A stretch of 16,190 nucleotides of DNA, taken from the NCBI GenBank assembly GCA_002347485.1, contig DDXM01000054.1:134-16323 (forward strand), in the 5' to 3' direction. This document shows positions 7,439 through 15,336 of this stretch, piece after piece. The first letter of the stretch is position 1. Each line of letters begins with the position of its first letter. Below the pieces are notes generated by a model. It was not told where the DNA came from. It saw nothing but the letters and a program-made list of their open reading frames with translations, and ran no database searches. The position numbers and the translations under genes were made by a program. Source of the DNA: Anaerolineaceae bacterium UBA2260 (lineage in GTDB: Bacteria > Chloroflexota > Anaerolineae > Anaerolineales > Anaerolineaceae).

Positions 7439-7900
7439 ATGATCAGTTCCCGGGATTTGGAAAAGCATTTTACCCGCCTTCCAGGCGATCAATTGGATAT
7501 CCTGCTGGAGATCCACCGAATCGTCATGCAAGTATCTCCAGGGGCAGTTGCAGAAATCCGTCGGTATGGCGTCGTCTATTACGATGCCGGGCGCGGCGAA
7601 CCGGTCAGCGCGGGCATCTGCCAGACACTGGTAAAACCGGACTACATCTGTTTGGCGTTCGTCCACGGCGCTTTCCTGCCCGACCTCGATCATCTGCTGC
7701 GAGGGGGGACATACCCGAAGCGATATTTGGAGATCGCCAGTTTAGATAATGCGCCAAGGGATACAATCCAGGCGTGGATAAAAAACCATGCTCATTTTGA
7801 TCTCCGTACTTTGCCTGAAAATATCGGGCAAAAACATCAGTTTTTCCATACGCCAACAGAACTGTCATTTCAGTTGCCCTTTTTAGGGGCTCATGTATAA
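7439..7900 (+). CDS. DUF1801-like (YdhG-type) small protein
   Basis: A 153-residue soluble protein with no signal peptide or membrane segment. Its pattern resembles the DUF1801/YdhG fold: an N-terminal helix with a spaced acidic/hydrophobic pattern (LLEIHRIVMQVSPGAVAEI), then RRYGVVYYD, the conserved-looking strand KPDYICLAFVHGAFLPD, and RYLEIASLDN followed by a helix. Proteins of this family have no established biochemical role that I can apply here. A weak AGGA lies about 9 bases before the ATG. It stands alone between a divergent operon and the downstream kor operon, whose probable promoter overlaps its last codons. Assignment is from pattern recall and is moderate; the reading frame itself is convincing. 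Confidence 0.7.
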   Translation: MISSRDLEKHFTRLPGDQLDILLEIHRIVMQVSPGAVAEIRRYGVVYYDAGRGEPVSAGICQTLVKPDYICLAFVHGAFLPDLDHLLRGGTYPKRYLEIASLDNAPRDTIQAWIKNHAHFDLRTLPENIGQKHQFFHTPTELSFQLPFLGAHV

Positions 7901-7901
7901 T
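7874..7901 (+). promoter_or_regulatory. Candidate promoter of the kor-hdr-etf operon
   Basis: TTGCCC (7874-7879) and a perfect TATAAT (7896-7901) are separated by 16 bases. The element overlaps the last codons and stop of the preceding gene. Transcription would start near 7908, giving a leader of roughly 38 bases before the GTG of korD. No terminator lies between the preceding gene and korD, so read-through is also possible. Confidence 0.5.
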
Positions 7902-7945
7902 GATTAAGCCGAAGTAGAGGAAAACAGATCGACAGGACTGCGTCA

Positions 7946-8230
7946 GTGAAGGTATTCGATCGCAAGCCTCTCAACATGGATAAAGTCCGCGTCCCGCGGG
8001 GGCAGGTCTACCTGATCCCGGATCGCTGCAAGGGATGCGAATTGTGTATTCATTTCTGTCCTGAAGGCGTGCTGGAAACCTCCAGCGAGATGAACGCCAA
8101 GGGATACCATTACCCTTCGATCGTCAAAGGCAAAGAAACCGCCTGCGTCCACTGTGAATTCTGCGCGCTGGTTTGCTCCGAATTCGCGATCTTCACCCTC
8201 GCCATTGAGGAAGAACCCCGTGCCGCCTGA
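7946..8230 (+). CDS. korD: 2-oxoacid:ferredoxin oxidoreductase delta subunit (2x[4Fe-4S] ferredoxin)
   Basis: A 94-residue ferredoxin-like subunit that carries electrons out of (or into) the Kor enzyme. Two complete CxxCxxCxxxCP/S sets are visible: Cys28, 31, 34, 38 (CKGCELCIHFCPEG) and Cys67, 70, 73, 77 (CVHCEFCALVCSEFA). These ligate two [4Fe-4S] clusters. The GTG at 7946 has AGGA about 8 bases upstream; an ATG at residue 11 has no ribosome binding site, so the GTG was kept. It is the first gene of the operon and its stop overlaps the start of korA by 11 bases. The D-A-B-C gene order is a familiar one for Kor/Vor enzymes. In this setting it is also the likely physical bridge to the downstream HdrA-like flavoprotein. 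Confidence 0.9.
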   Translation: MKVFDRKPLNMDKVRVPRGQVYLIPDRCKGCELCIHFCPEGVLETSSEMNAKGYHYPSIVKGKETACVHCEFCALVCSEFAIFTLAIEEEPRAA

Positions 8231-9371
8231 GATCATCACCACCGGCCGCTATTTTATGAACGGTGACGAAGCCTGCGCTGAAGGCGCAATCGCCGCCGGC
8301 TGCCGCTTCTTCGGTGGTTACCCCATCACTCCTTCAACTGAAATCGCCGAGCATCTCGCGCGCCGCCTGCCTGAGGTGGATGGCGTTTTTGTACAGATGG
8401 AAGATGAACTCGCCAGCATGGCGGTTATCCTCGGCGCTTCGGCAGGCGGCGCGCGCGCCATGACCGCCACCTCCGGTCCCGGCTTTAGCCTGATGATGGA
8501 AAACATCGGGTTGGGTATCATGCTCGAGCTGCCCTGCGTGGTAGTCGACGTGATGCGCGGTTCACCCTCCACGGGGCTGCCCACCATGCCCGGTCAATCC
8601 GATGTAATGCAAGCGCGCTGGGGATCACATGGAGATTACGAAAGCGTCGCCTTTTCACCCTGGTCGCCGCAGGAGATGTTCGACCTGACCATCCACTGTT
8701 TCAACGTCGCTGACCGCTATCGCGTGCCGGTCTTCCTGCTCGCCGATGAGGTGGTCGGTCACATGGTGGAACGGGTGGTCATCCCGCCCGTCGAAGACAT
8801 CGAGCGCTGGGAGCGCAAACACGCACAAACCCCGCCCGGCGATCGCTTCGAGCCGTTCCTCATCGAGGACGCCGACCTGGTCCCCCCAATTGTGCACGCA
8901 GGCGAAGGTTATCACATTCACTACACCGGATTGACCCATAACGCGCGCGGTTACCCGGAGATGACCGCCTCTACCCACCACGAGCTGGTCACCCGCCTGG
9001 TGGAAAAAGTGCGCTCCAACCGCGAGCAGATCTTCCGCACCGAGCGATACGATCTCGAGGATGCGGAGATACTGGTCATATCCTACGGCTGCACTGCCCG
9101 CTCAGCACGCCGAGCGGTGCGTGAGGCGCGCAAGGCAGGTATTCGCGCCGGTTTGCTGCGCCTGGTTTCCATCTGGCCTTTTCCTGAGGAACAGGTCGCC
9201 AGCCTGGCTGAGAACGCGAAATCAGTCATCGTCGCCGAGATGAACCTCGGCCAGGTCAGCCGCGAGGTGGAACGCTGTATTCACCGCCCGGTGCGCGGCG
9301 TGTTCCACGCCGGCGGTGTGATGATCCCTCCCGACCCCATCCTGCGTGCGATCCGGGAGGTCACAGCATGA
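8220..9371 (+). CDS. korA: 2-oxoacid:ferredoxin oxidoreductase alpha subunit
   Basis: Alpha subunit, 383 residues, of the enzyme that converts a 2-oxoacid, CoA and oxidised ferredoxin to acyl-CoA, CO2 and reduced ferredoxin, or the reverse. Hallmarks: TGRYFMNGDEACAEGAIAAG near the N-terminus, GYPITPSTEIAEH from residue 33, QMEDELASM, ATSGPGFSLMMENIGL, RGSPSTGLPTMPGQSD and LADEVVGHM, all standard for KorA/VorB-type subunits. I chose the GTG at 8220: GAGGAAG lies 6 bases before it, and the protein then begins where family members begin. The frame is open back to 8154, but those 22 extra residues overlap korD and look non-family. The substrate is probably 2-oxoglutarate by resemblance; branched-chain 2-oxoacids are possible. 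Confidence 0.92.
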   Translation: MPPEIITTGRYFMNGDEACAEGAIAAGCRFFGGYPITPSTEIAEHLARRLPEVDGVFVQMEDELASMAVILGASAGGARAMTATSGPGFSLMMENIGLGIMLELPCVVVDVMRGSPSTGLPTMPGQSDVMQARWGSHGDYESVAFSPWSPQEMFDLTIHCFNVADRYRVPVFLLADEVVGHMVERVVIPPVEDIERWERKHAQTPPGDRFEPFLIEDADLVPPIVHAGEGYHIHYTGLTHNARGYPEMTASTHHELVTRLVEKVRSNREQIFRTERYDLEDAEILVISYGCTARSARRAVREARKAGIRAGLLRLVSIWPFPEEQVASLAENAKSVIVAEMNLGQVSREVERCIHRPVRGVFHAGGVMIPPDPILRAIREVTA

Positions 9372-10201
9372 CCCGGCCGATCGTTGTAGACCGCCACCCG
9401 CTGGATGATTTGATCCGCGCTGACCGCATGCCGCACATCTGGTGCCCCGGTTGCGGCATCGGCATCGCCATGCGCTGTTACGCCCAAGCCATCCTGGATT
9501 CCGGTGTGGCCATTGATGACCATATCGTGGTCTCCGGCATTGGCTGCTCCGGGCGCGTGGCGGGATACATGAACCTCGACTCCTATCACACCACCCACGG
9601 ACGTGCCATCCCCTTTGCCATGGGGGTGAAATTAGCCAAACCGCAATTGATGGTCACTGTGTTCAGCGGTGATGGCGACCTGGTTTCGATCGGTGGCAAT
9701 CACCTCATCCACGCCGCCCGGCGCAACATTGATGTAAAAGTGATCTGCATCAACAACTTCAACTTCGGCATGACCGGTGGGCAGTACGGTCCCACCACAC
9801 CCAGGGGCGCTATCGCCACCACCTCACCTTACGGTAACACGGAAATGCCCTTCAACCTGCCCAACCTGCTGGCGGCAGCCGGCGCCAACTACATTGCCCG
9901 TTGGACCACGCTCCACGCCCGCCAGCTTAAAAAATCCATCCTCGAATCCTTCAATAAACCCGGCTTTACCTTCATCGAAGTGCTTGCGCCCTGCCCGATC
10001 GGCTTCGGAAAGTCCAACAACATCGCCGATGGACTGGAAGAGATGGAACTCTACCGCGAGCGCTGCGTGCTGGCGAGAGAAGGCGATGTGCACACCGATG
10101 AGTTGGGGATTGACCTGCGGGAGGACCAACCGATCATCATCGGCAAGTTCGTCGATCGCGACCGTCCGGCGTTTCGACCCCCGCAAAGGAGCACTGCATG
10201 A
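9368..10201 (+). CDS. korB: 2-oxoacid:ferredoxin oxidoreductase beta subunit (TPP-binding)
   Basis: Thiamine-diphosphate-binding subunit, 277 residues. The N-terminal CPGCGIGI (26-33) contributes cluster/cofactor contacts typical of the family. SGIGCSGRVAGYMNLD and HTTHGRAIPFAMGVKLA follow. The TPP motif starts with GDGD at 101-104 and ends with Asn129-Asn130, the expected spacing, followed by NFGMTGGQYGPTTPRG. The start overlaps the korA stop (ATGA), with an excellent ribosome binding site GGGAGG 7 bases upstream. This subunit and KorA form the catalytic core; KorC supplies CoA-side structure and KorD the ferredoxin clusters. Its stop overlaps the start of a 14-codon ORF that leads into korC. 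Confidence 0.93.
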   Translation: MTRPIVVDRHPLDDLIRADRMPHIWCPGCGIGIAMRCYAQAILDSGVAIDDHIVVSGIGCSGRVAGYMNLDSYHTTHGRAIPFAMGVKLAKPQLMVTVFSGDGDLVSIGGNHLIHAARRNIDVKVICINNFNFGMTGGQYGPTTPRGAIATTSPYGNTEMPFNLPNLLAAAGANYIARWTTLHARQLKKSILESFNKPGFTFIEVLAPCPIGFGKSNNIADGLEEMELYRERCVLAREGDVHTDELGIDLREDQPIIIGKFVDRDRPAFRPPQRSTA

Positions 10202-10242
10202 TCTATCTCGGCCGATCTGACCACGGAAAACCACGACCATGA
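10185..10242 (+). other. Relay mini-ORF with strong ribosome binding site between korB and korC
   Basis: AAAGGAG (10185-10191) stands 6 bases before an ATG at 10198. That ATG overlaps the korB stop (ATGA) and opens a 14-codon frame, MIYLGRSDHGKPRP, whose stop overlaps the korC ATG (ATGA at 10239-10242). korC itself has only a poor ribosome binding site. The arrangement would hand ribosomes from korB to korC by two successive stop-start overlaps. Whether the peptide itself matters is unknown; it resembles nothing I recognise. Confidence 0.4.
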
Positions 10243-10790
10243 GAAGCGAGATCCGCATCGCGGGTTTTGGCGGGCAGGGCGTTGCCCTGGCCGGGGTCAT
10301 TCTCGGCAAGGCAATGTCGATCTACAGCAATTACGAAGCTGTGATGACCCAATCCTACGGGCCTGAGGCGCGCGGCGGCGCATCCAGCGCCAACCTGATC
10401 CTTTCCGATGAACCGATCGATTACCCCTTCGTGCTCAAGCCGGATATCCTGGTTGCTCTCTCGCAAGAGGCGTATGCCCTGTACCGCCCCGATGCGCGCA
10501 AGGACGCACTGCTGCTCATCGACGAAGATCTGGTATTTCCAAACAACGGGGAAGCTCCCTACTGCATTCCCGCCACCCGCCTGGCGGAGGAACTTGGCCG
10601 GCGTGTGGTGACAAACGTGGTGATGGTGGGATTTTTCACCGCTGTCACTCAATTGATCTCTCGCGAAGCGGTGGAAAAAGCCATCGCCGATACCGTCAGA
10701 CCTAAAACACTTCCTCTAAACTTCAAAGCCTTCGAGGTCGGGTTCAATCACCCGGCGGTACAGCGCGCGGCTGGAGGGCAGGATGAGTGA
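10239..10790 (+). CDS. korC: 2-oxoacid:ferredoxin oxidoreductase gamma subunit
   Basis: Gamma subunit, 183 residues, the normal size for the stand-alone form. The N-terminus EIRIAGFGGQGVALAG (GFGGQG at 9-14) is diagnostic, followed by a conserved YGPEARGG (40-47), the part of the gamma domain expected near CoA. The C-terminal half ends in the usual helical region (TNVVMVGFFTAV, EAVEKAIADTV). The ATG at 10239 gives exactly the family N-terminus, so no upstream extension is needed. The last 8 bases overlap the start of the HdrA-like gene (ATGAGTGA). Confidence 0.92.
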   Translation: MRSEIRIAGFGGQGVALAGVILGKAMSIYSNYEAVMTQSYGPEARGGASSANLILSDEPIDYPFVLKPDILVALSQEAYALYRPDARKDALLLIDEDLVFPNNGEAPYCIPATRLAEELGRRVVTNVVMVGFFTAVTQLISREAVEKAIADTVRPKTLPLNFKAFEVGFNHPAVQRAAGGQDE

Positions 10791-13700
10791 TGCCGTGCTG
10801 GTGATCGGAGGCGGCATCGCTGGCATCCAGGCGTCGCTGGACCTGGCGAAAGGCGGCGCGAAAGTGGTGCTGGTCGAACGTGCGCCCACCATCGGCGGGG
10901 TGATGGCCGTGCTCGACAAGAACTTTCCCACCCTCGATTGCTCCATCTGCATTGAAGCGCCAAAGATGTCCGAAGTTGGATTGCACCCGAATATCGAGGT
11001 GCTTTCGCTCGCCGAAGTGATGCGGGTGGAAGGCGAAGCCGGCAATTTCACCGTGACCATCCAGCAACAGACGCGCTTCGTCACAGACGCCTGCACGCGC
11101 TGCGGCGATTGTAGCAACGCCTGCCCCGTGGTGCTGCCCAACGAATACGATTCCGGTATGGCCTTCCGCAAAGCCATCTATACGCCCATCCCTCAGTCGG
11201 TGCCTGGCGCTTACCTGGTGGATATCGACCATTGCTTAAATGACCCGCCCAATTACCTCCCCTGCGACCACTGCCAGCAAGCCTGTCCGCCCAAGGCGGT
11301 GGATTTCCTGCTCCCGCGCATTACCACGCTCGATCGCAAGGTGGGCGCGATCATCCTGGCTACCGGCTACGAAATGCTTGATCCGCGCGAGTTACAGGAG
11401 TTCGGTTACGGCACCCATCCTGATGTGCTTACCGCGCTTGAATTTGAACGCCTGGTTAATTCCGCCGGTCCGACCGGCGGGGAGATCATCCGCCCCTCGG
11501 ATGGGAAACACGTGGAGCGCGTTCTGTTCGTGCTGTGCGTCGGTTCGCGCGACCAGCGCCATGCGCACCACTGCTCGCGCTTCTGCTGCATGTATTCGAT
11601 CAAGCACGCCTACCAGGCGATCGACCACGGCATCCAGGACGTGACCGTGCTCTATATGGACGTGCGCGCTTACGGCAAAGGCTTTGACAGCTTCTGGCAG
11701 CGAACAAGCGGACAGGGCGCGCATTTCATCCATGGTCGTCCCTCGCGCATCAAAAGCAGCGCCGACGGAAAAATATCTGTCACGTATGAAGACATCGGGC
11801 AGAACGCCCGCGCCACCTCTGAGTTCGATCTGGTCGTGCTGGCCAATGCGGTCACGCCTCCCAATGGGTTGGAAGAACTTGCCGGGCGGCTTGGCATTTC
11901 CGTCGATCCGGATGGTTTCATCCATTCCAACGAAACATCCGGCGGGCTGGTGATGACCACGCGCCAGGGAATCTACACCGCCGGCTGTGTCTCCGGTCCC
12001 AAAGACATCCCTGACAGCGTGGCGGAAGGCAGCGGCGCGGCTGGTTTATCGATGCGCCATCTAAGCGCTCGCCATTGGCCGCACCCGCCCGAAGTGGAAC
12101 CCGTCCCCAATATCGAGATTCCGCGCGTAGGAGTATTCGTCTGTCACTGCGGCAGCAACATCGCCGGCGTGGTGGATGTAAACAGGGTATCCGAATACGC
12201 CAAATCGCTCCCGGATGTGGTCTACGCCGGACACCAGATGTTTTCCTGCGCGGGCAACACCCAGGCTGAGATCGAGGAAATTATCCGCCGTGAGGGTATC
12301 ACCCGCGTGGTGGTTGCCGCCTGTTCCCCCAAAACGCACGAGCAGATCTTTCGCGACGTGCTCACCCGCGCCGGGCTGAACCCTTACCTGCTGGAGATGT
12401 CCAACATCCGCAACATGGACTCGTGGGTGCACAAACACCAGAAAGAAGAAGCCACCGTCAAGGCGATGGAGATGGTCGCCATGGCGGTCGAAAAAGCACG
12501 CCTGCTTACACCGCTCACCCCATCCCACCTCGAGGTACAGCAGGGCGCGCTGGTCATCGGCGGGGGAATTGCGGGCATGACTGCCGCCGCCGCGCTGGCG
12601 CAGCAGGGATTCACCACCCACCTGGTCGAGAAGGAATCCAGATTGGGCGGTCTGTTGAACCACCTCGAAACTTTCGCCCCGGCGGGCATCAGCACGGCGG
12701 AGATGATCGCCGCCAAGGTGCATGAAGTGGAAATGAGTCACGTCCAGGTGCACCTGAACGCTGAAGTTGAGACAATCGGCGGGCTGGTGGGTGATTTCTC
12801 CGCGCACCTCTCCACCGGTGAGGATTTGCGTATCGGCGCGGTAGTGGTCGCCACCGGGGCGTCTCCCTATGCTCCTGCTGAATTCGATTACAAAGATGAC
12901 CCGCGCGTGATCACCAACCTGGAACTCGAAAAATACATCCATTCAGGTAACCTCACCGCCAAGCGCGTCACTTTCATCTCCTGCATCGGCTCGCGTCAGG
13001 GCAGCGTTGGCTGCTCCCGTTACTGCTGCACTTCAATGATCCACCAGGCGCTTGAGCTGCGGCGCATGGGCAAGCATGTGCGCGTGCTGAGCAAGGACAT
13101 TCGCACCTACAGCCGCAACGCGGAGGAACTATACCAGCAGGCGATGAAAGAGGGGGTTCAATTCTTCCGTTACACGGACGCGCCGCCCCAGGACGTGATC
13201 GACTGGCAGGATGGACAACTGGTCTTCCATGATGAATTACTCGCGCAGCAGTTGCGCATTTCCACCGACCTGCTGGTGCTGGTCGTCGGGCTTATGCCGG
13301 TCGAAGATAAGCTCTCCGACCAGTTAAAACTTTCGCGCAGTGAAGATGGATTTTACATGGAACTGCACCCCAAGCTCGGTCCGGTCGAGACCGCCGTGCA
13401 GGGAGTCTACCTGGCGGGTACCAGCCAGGGCGCGAAGGACATTCGAGAGTCGATCGCTGGCGCGCTGGCCACCGCCGGAAAAGCCGGCGCCCTGCTCGCC
13501 CGCGGTGAGATTGAAAAAGAACCTCTCACGGCAAAGCTGATCCCCGAGTTGTGCATGGGCTGCATGCGCTGCGTGCGAGTCTGCCCGTTCAACGCCATCG
13601 AACAGGTTGGCGCGCCCGGCAAAGGTGGCACCGTGAGAATACTCGAAGCTGCCTGCATGGGTTGCGGCACCTGCGCCGCTGAGTGTAACTTCCACGCCAT

Positions 13701-14172
13701 CGAAATGCCCTATTTCACCCGCGAACAGATCCTCGCGCAGGTGGACGCTGCCCTGGCGCAAAACCCGGCTGACAAATGCCTGGTATTCACCTGCAACTGG
13801 TGCTCGTATGCCGGCGCTGACCTGGCTGGGATTGAGAAACGCCAGTACCCGGCTTCCGCCCGCGTCATCCGCACCATGTGCTCTGCCCGCTTCGAGGAGG
13901 AGTTCGTCGCGCGCGCTTTCGACCAGGGCGCAGGGGCTGTGCTGGTCACCGGCTGCCGGCTCACCGAGACTGGCTCTGATTGCCACTACAACTACGCCAA
14001 TCGTCTCACCGACAAACGCTTCAAAAACTGGCAGCGCAAGTTCCAGGGCAAGGGCATCGCGCCTGAACGCCTGCAGTTGCGCTGGATCTCAGCGGCGGAG
14101 GGCAAGGAATTCGCGGAAAAGATCACCGAAATGGACGAAGTGGTGAAGAAATTTGGTCATGACCATGAGTGA
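10783..14172 (+). CDS. hdrA: HdrA-HdrA-MvhD fusion, FAD/iron-sulfur electron-transfer protein
   Basis: A 1129-residue soluble flavoprotein. First half: FAD Rossmann motif GGGIAG at about 8-13, HdrA hallmark TLDCSICIEAPKM (Cys53, Cys56), an inserted ferredoxin domain with Cys104, 107, 110, 114 and Cys151, 161, 164, 168, then VGSR, CSRFCCMYS and AYGKGFDSF. Second half: HdrA N-terminal domain VGVFVCHCGSNIAGVVDV from 449, AACSPKTHEQIF, second FAD motif GGGIAG at 593-598, CSRYCCTS, and two [4Fe-4S] sets (Cys924, 927, 930, 934; Cys958, 961, 964, 968). From about 997 an MvhD-like domain follows (CNWCSYAGADLAG, MCSARFEEEF, DCHY), probably with a [2Fe-2S] cluster. HdrA proteins bifurcate electrons at FAD; MvhD relays electrons from a dehydrogenase or hydrogenase. 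The ribosome binding site GGAGG lies 5 bases upstream, and both ends overlap neighbours. The tandem halves are complementary, not copies. Confidence 0.9.
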   Translation: MSDAVLVIGGGIAGIQASLDLAKGGAKVVLVERAPTIGGVMAVLDKNFPTLDCSICIEAPKMSEVGLHPNIEVLSLAEVMRVEGEAGNFTVTIQQQTRFVTDACTRCGDCSNACPVVLPNEYDSGMAFRKAIYTPIPQSVPGAYLVDIDHCLNDPPNYLPCDHCQQACPPKAVDFLLPRITTLDRKVGAIILATGYEMLDPRELQEFGYGTHPDVLTALEFERLVNSAGPTGGEIIRPSDGKHVERVLFVLCVGSRDQRHAHHCSRFCCMYSIKHAYQAIDHGIQDVTVLYMDVRAYGKGFDSFWQRTSGQGAHFIHGRPSRIKSSADGKISVTYEDIGQNARATSEFDLVVLANAVTPPNGLEELAGRLGISVDPDGFIHSNETSGGLVMTTRQGIYTAGCVSGPKDIPDSVAEGSGAAGLSMRHLSARHWPHPPEVEPVPNIEIPRVGVFVCHCGSNIAGVVDVNRVSEYAKSLPDVVYAGHQMFSCAGNTQAEIEEIIRREGITRVVVAACSPKTHEQIFRDVLTRAGLNPYLLEMSNIRNMDSWVHKHQKEEATVKAMEMVAMAVEKARLLTPLTPSHLEVQQGALVIGGGIAGMTAAAALAQQGFTTHLVEKESRLGGLLNHLETFAPAGISTAEMIAAKVHEVEMSHVQVHLNAEVETIGGLVGDFSAHLSTGEDLRIGAVVVATGASPYAPAEFDYKDDPRVITNLELEKYIHSGNLTAKRVTFISCIGSRQGSVGCSRYCCTSMIHQALELRRMGKHVRVLSKDIRTYSRNAEELYQQAMKEGVQFFRYTDAPPQDVIDWQDGQLVFHDELLAQQLRISTDLLVLVVGLMPVEDKLSDQLKLSRSEDGFYMELHPKLGPVETAVQGVYLAGTSQGAKDIRESIAGALATAGKAGALLARGEIEKEPLTAKLIPELCMGCMRCVRVCPFNAIEQVGAPGKGGTVRILEAACMGCGTCAAECNFHAIEMPYFTREQILAQVDAALAQNPADKCLVFTCNWCSYAGADLAGIEKRQYPASARVIRTMCSARFEEEFVARAFDQGAGAVLVTGCRLTETGSDCHYNYANRLTDKRFKNWQRKFQGKGIAPERLQLRWISAAEGKEFAEKITEMDEVVKKFGHDHE

Positions 14173-15334
14173 TGAAGGCCTGTTATTAAACGATGAGCTT
14201 TGGGAACGCCTGCTCGAGCTGACCGCGGGGGATACTGCGCTGTGTTACCAATGCGGTGAATGCACGGCCGCCTGCCCCTGGGGACTGGTGCGGGAGAACG
14301 GGTTGCCAGTGCGCGTCATCCTGCGCCGTGCGCAATTAGGCATCGAGCATACCGCGCCGGACCTGTGGCTGTGCACCACCTGCGGGCAGTGCCAGGCGAC
14401 CTGCCCGCGCGGTGTGGATATCCCGCGCGCCTTCAGAGCCCTGCGTCAGATCGCGTGGGAGCAGCGGCGCGTCGAAAAAGGACTATCCTCGCTGCTTTGG
14501 TCGCTGTACTGGAATGACAACCCCTGGTCGCAACCCCCCTCGCAGCGCGCCGCCTGGGCAGGCAAGTTGCAGTTGGAAGCCTTTGACCCCGCCCGGCATG
14601 AAGTGCTGCTTTACGTCGGCTGCACCTCTTCCTACAACCGCCGCGCGCAAAAAATCGCCCGTGCGCTGGTGACCCTGCTGCGCAAAGCCGGGGTTTCCTT
14701 CGGTTACCTGGGCGACGAGGAACCCTGCTGCGGGGAATCCGCACTTAGTGTTGGCAATTTGCCATACTTCGAAGAGCTCTCCGCGCACGCCAGCGGTGTT
14801 TTCCGGGAGAAAGGTGTCAAACAGCTCATCACCATCTCCCCGCATTGTTACGATGTATTCAAGAACCATTACCCAACTTCCGCGGGTTTCGAACCCCGGC
14901 ACTACACGCAGTACCTGGCGGAGCTGGTGGACGCCAACAAACTTTCTTTCACCACATCGCTTGACCTTAAAGTCACCTTCCAGGATCCCTGTTATCTGGG
15001 TCGTCTAAACCAGGAGTACGCAGCGCCCCGACGCGTGCTTTCCGCCATCCCCGGCATTGAGCTGGTAGAGATGGAGGATTCCCACCAGGCGGGGTTGTGC
15101 TGCGGAGGCGGCGGTGGGCGCATGTGGCTGGAGACCCCCGCCAATGAACGCTTTTCCGATATCCGGGTGCAGCAGGTTGCAGCCACCGGCGCCAGCAGCG
15201 TCGCCACTGCCTGCCCGTTCTGCCTCTCCTGCCTCGAGGACAGCGCGAACCAGGCGGGTGGCGGGTTGAGCGTGCTCGACGTGGCCGAACTGGCTGTACT
15301 GGCGCTGGATCACGATACTACTGGAGATCATTAA
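14165..15334 (+). CDS. HdrD-like iron-sulfur protein (HdrC-HdrB fusion, CCG domains)
   Basis: A 389-residue protein joining an HdrC-like and an HdrB-like part, as in HdrD/GlpC-type proteins. The N-terminal part has two [4Fe-4S] sets: Cys27, 30, 33, 37 and Cys70, 73, 76, 80. The C-terminal part has two cysteine-rich CCG domains. Domain 1: Cys153, Cys188-Cys189 and Cys228 (SPHCYDVFKNHYP), with serine in place of the first Cys of the final CxxC. Domain 2: Cys276 (DPCYLGR), Cys312-Cys313 (CCGGGGG), Cys350 and Cys353, a complete set of the type that holds the noncubane [4Fe-4S] pair in HdrB. I chose the ATG at 14165, whose ATGAGTGA overlap with the preceding stop repeats the korC/hdrA junction; TTG 14153 and ATG 14159 are alternatives. 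The true substrate may be a disulfide, a quinone-like compound or another protein. Confidence 0.88.
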   Translation: MSDEGLLLNDELWERLLELTAGDTALCYQCGECTAACPWGLVRENGLPVRVILRRAQLGIEHTAPDLWLCTTCGQCQATCPRGVDIPRAFRALRQIAWEQRRVEKGLSSLLWSLYWNDNPWSQPPSQRAAWAGKLQLEAFDPARHEVLLYVGCTSSYNRRAQKIARALVTLLRKAGVSFGYLGDEEPCCGESALSVGNLPYFEELSAHASGVFREKGVKQLITISPHCYDVFKNHYPTSAGFEPRHYTQYLAELVDANKLSFTTSLDLKVTFQDPCYLGRLNQEYAAPRRVLSAIPGIELVEMEDSHQAGLCCGGGGGRMWLETPANERFSDIRVQQVAATGASSVATACPFCLSCLEDSANQAGGGLSVLDVAELAVLALDHDTTGDH

Positions 15335-15336
15335 CC

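Noticed and set aside
7876..7890. Small hairpin GCCCT-TTTTA-GGGGC near the end of the DUF1801-like gene
   Set aside because: The stem is only 5 bp, it lies before the stop codon and no U-tract follows, so it is not a terminator; the region fits better as a promoter.
8154..8219. N-terminal extension of korA from the ATG at 8154
   Set aside because: The 22 residues lie fully within korD in another frame, look unlike KorA N-termini, and a GTG at 8220 has a good ribosome binding site.
10198..10242. Frameshift separating a longer KorC N-terminus from its ribosome binding site
   Set aside because: KorC from 10239 already begins at the normal family position, so no missing N-terminal part needs explaining.
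12061..12942. Long open frame of 293 codons on the minus strand inside the hdrA-like gene
   Set aside because: It is antisense to a clearly coding, motif-rich protein; the composition (many His, Arg, Gly, Asp) is that of a shadow frame in GC-rich DNA, with no recognisable domain.
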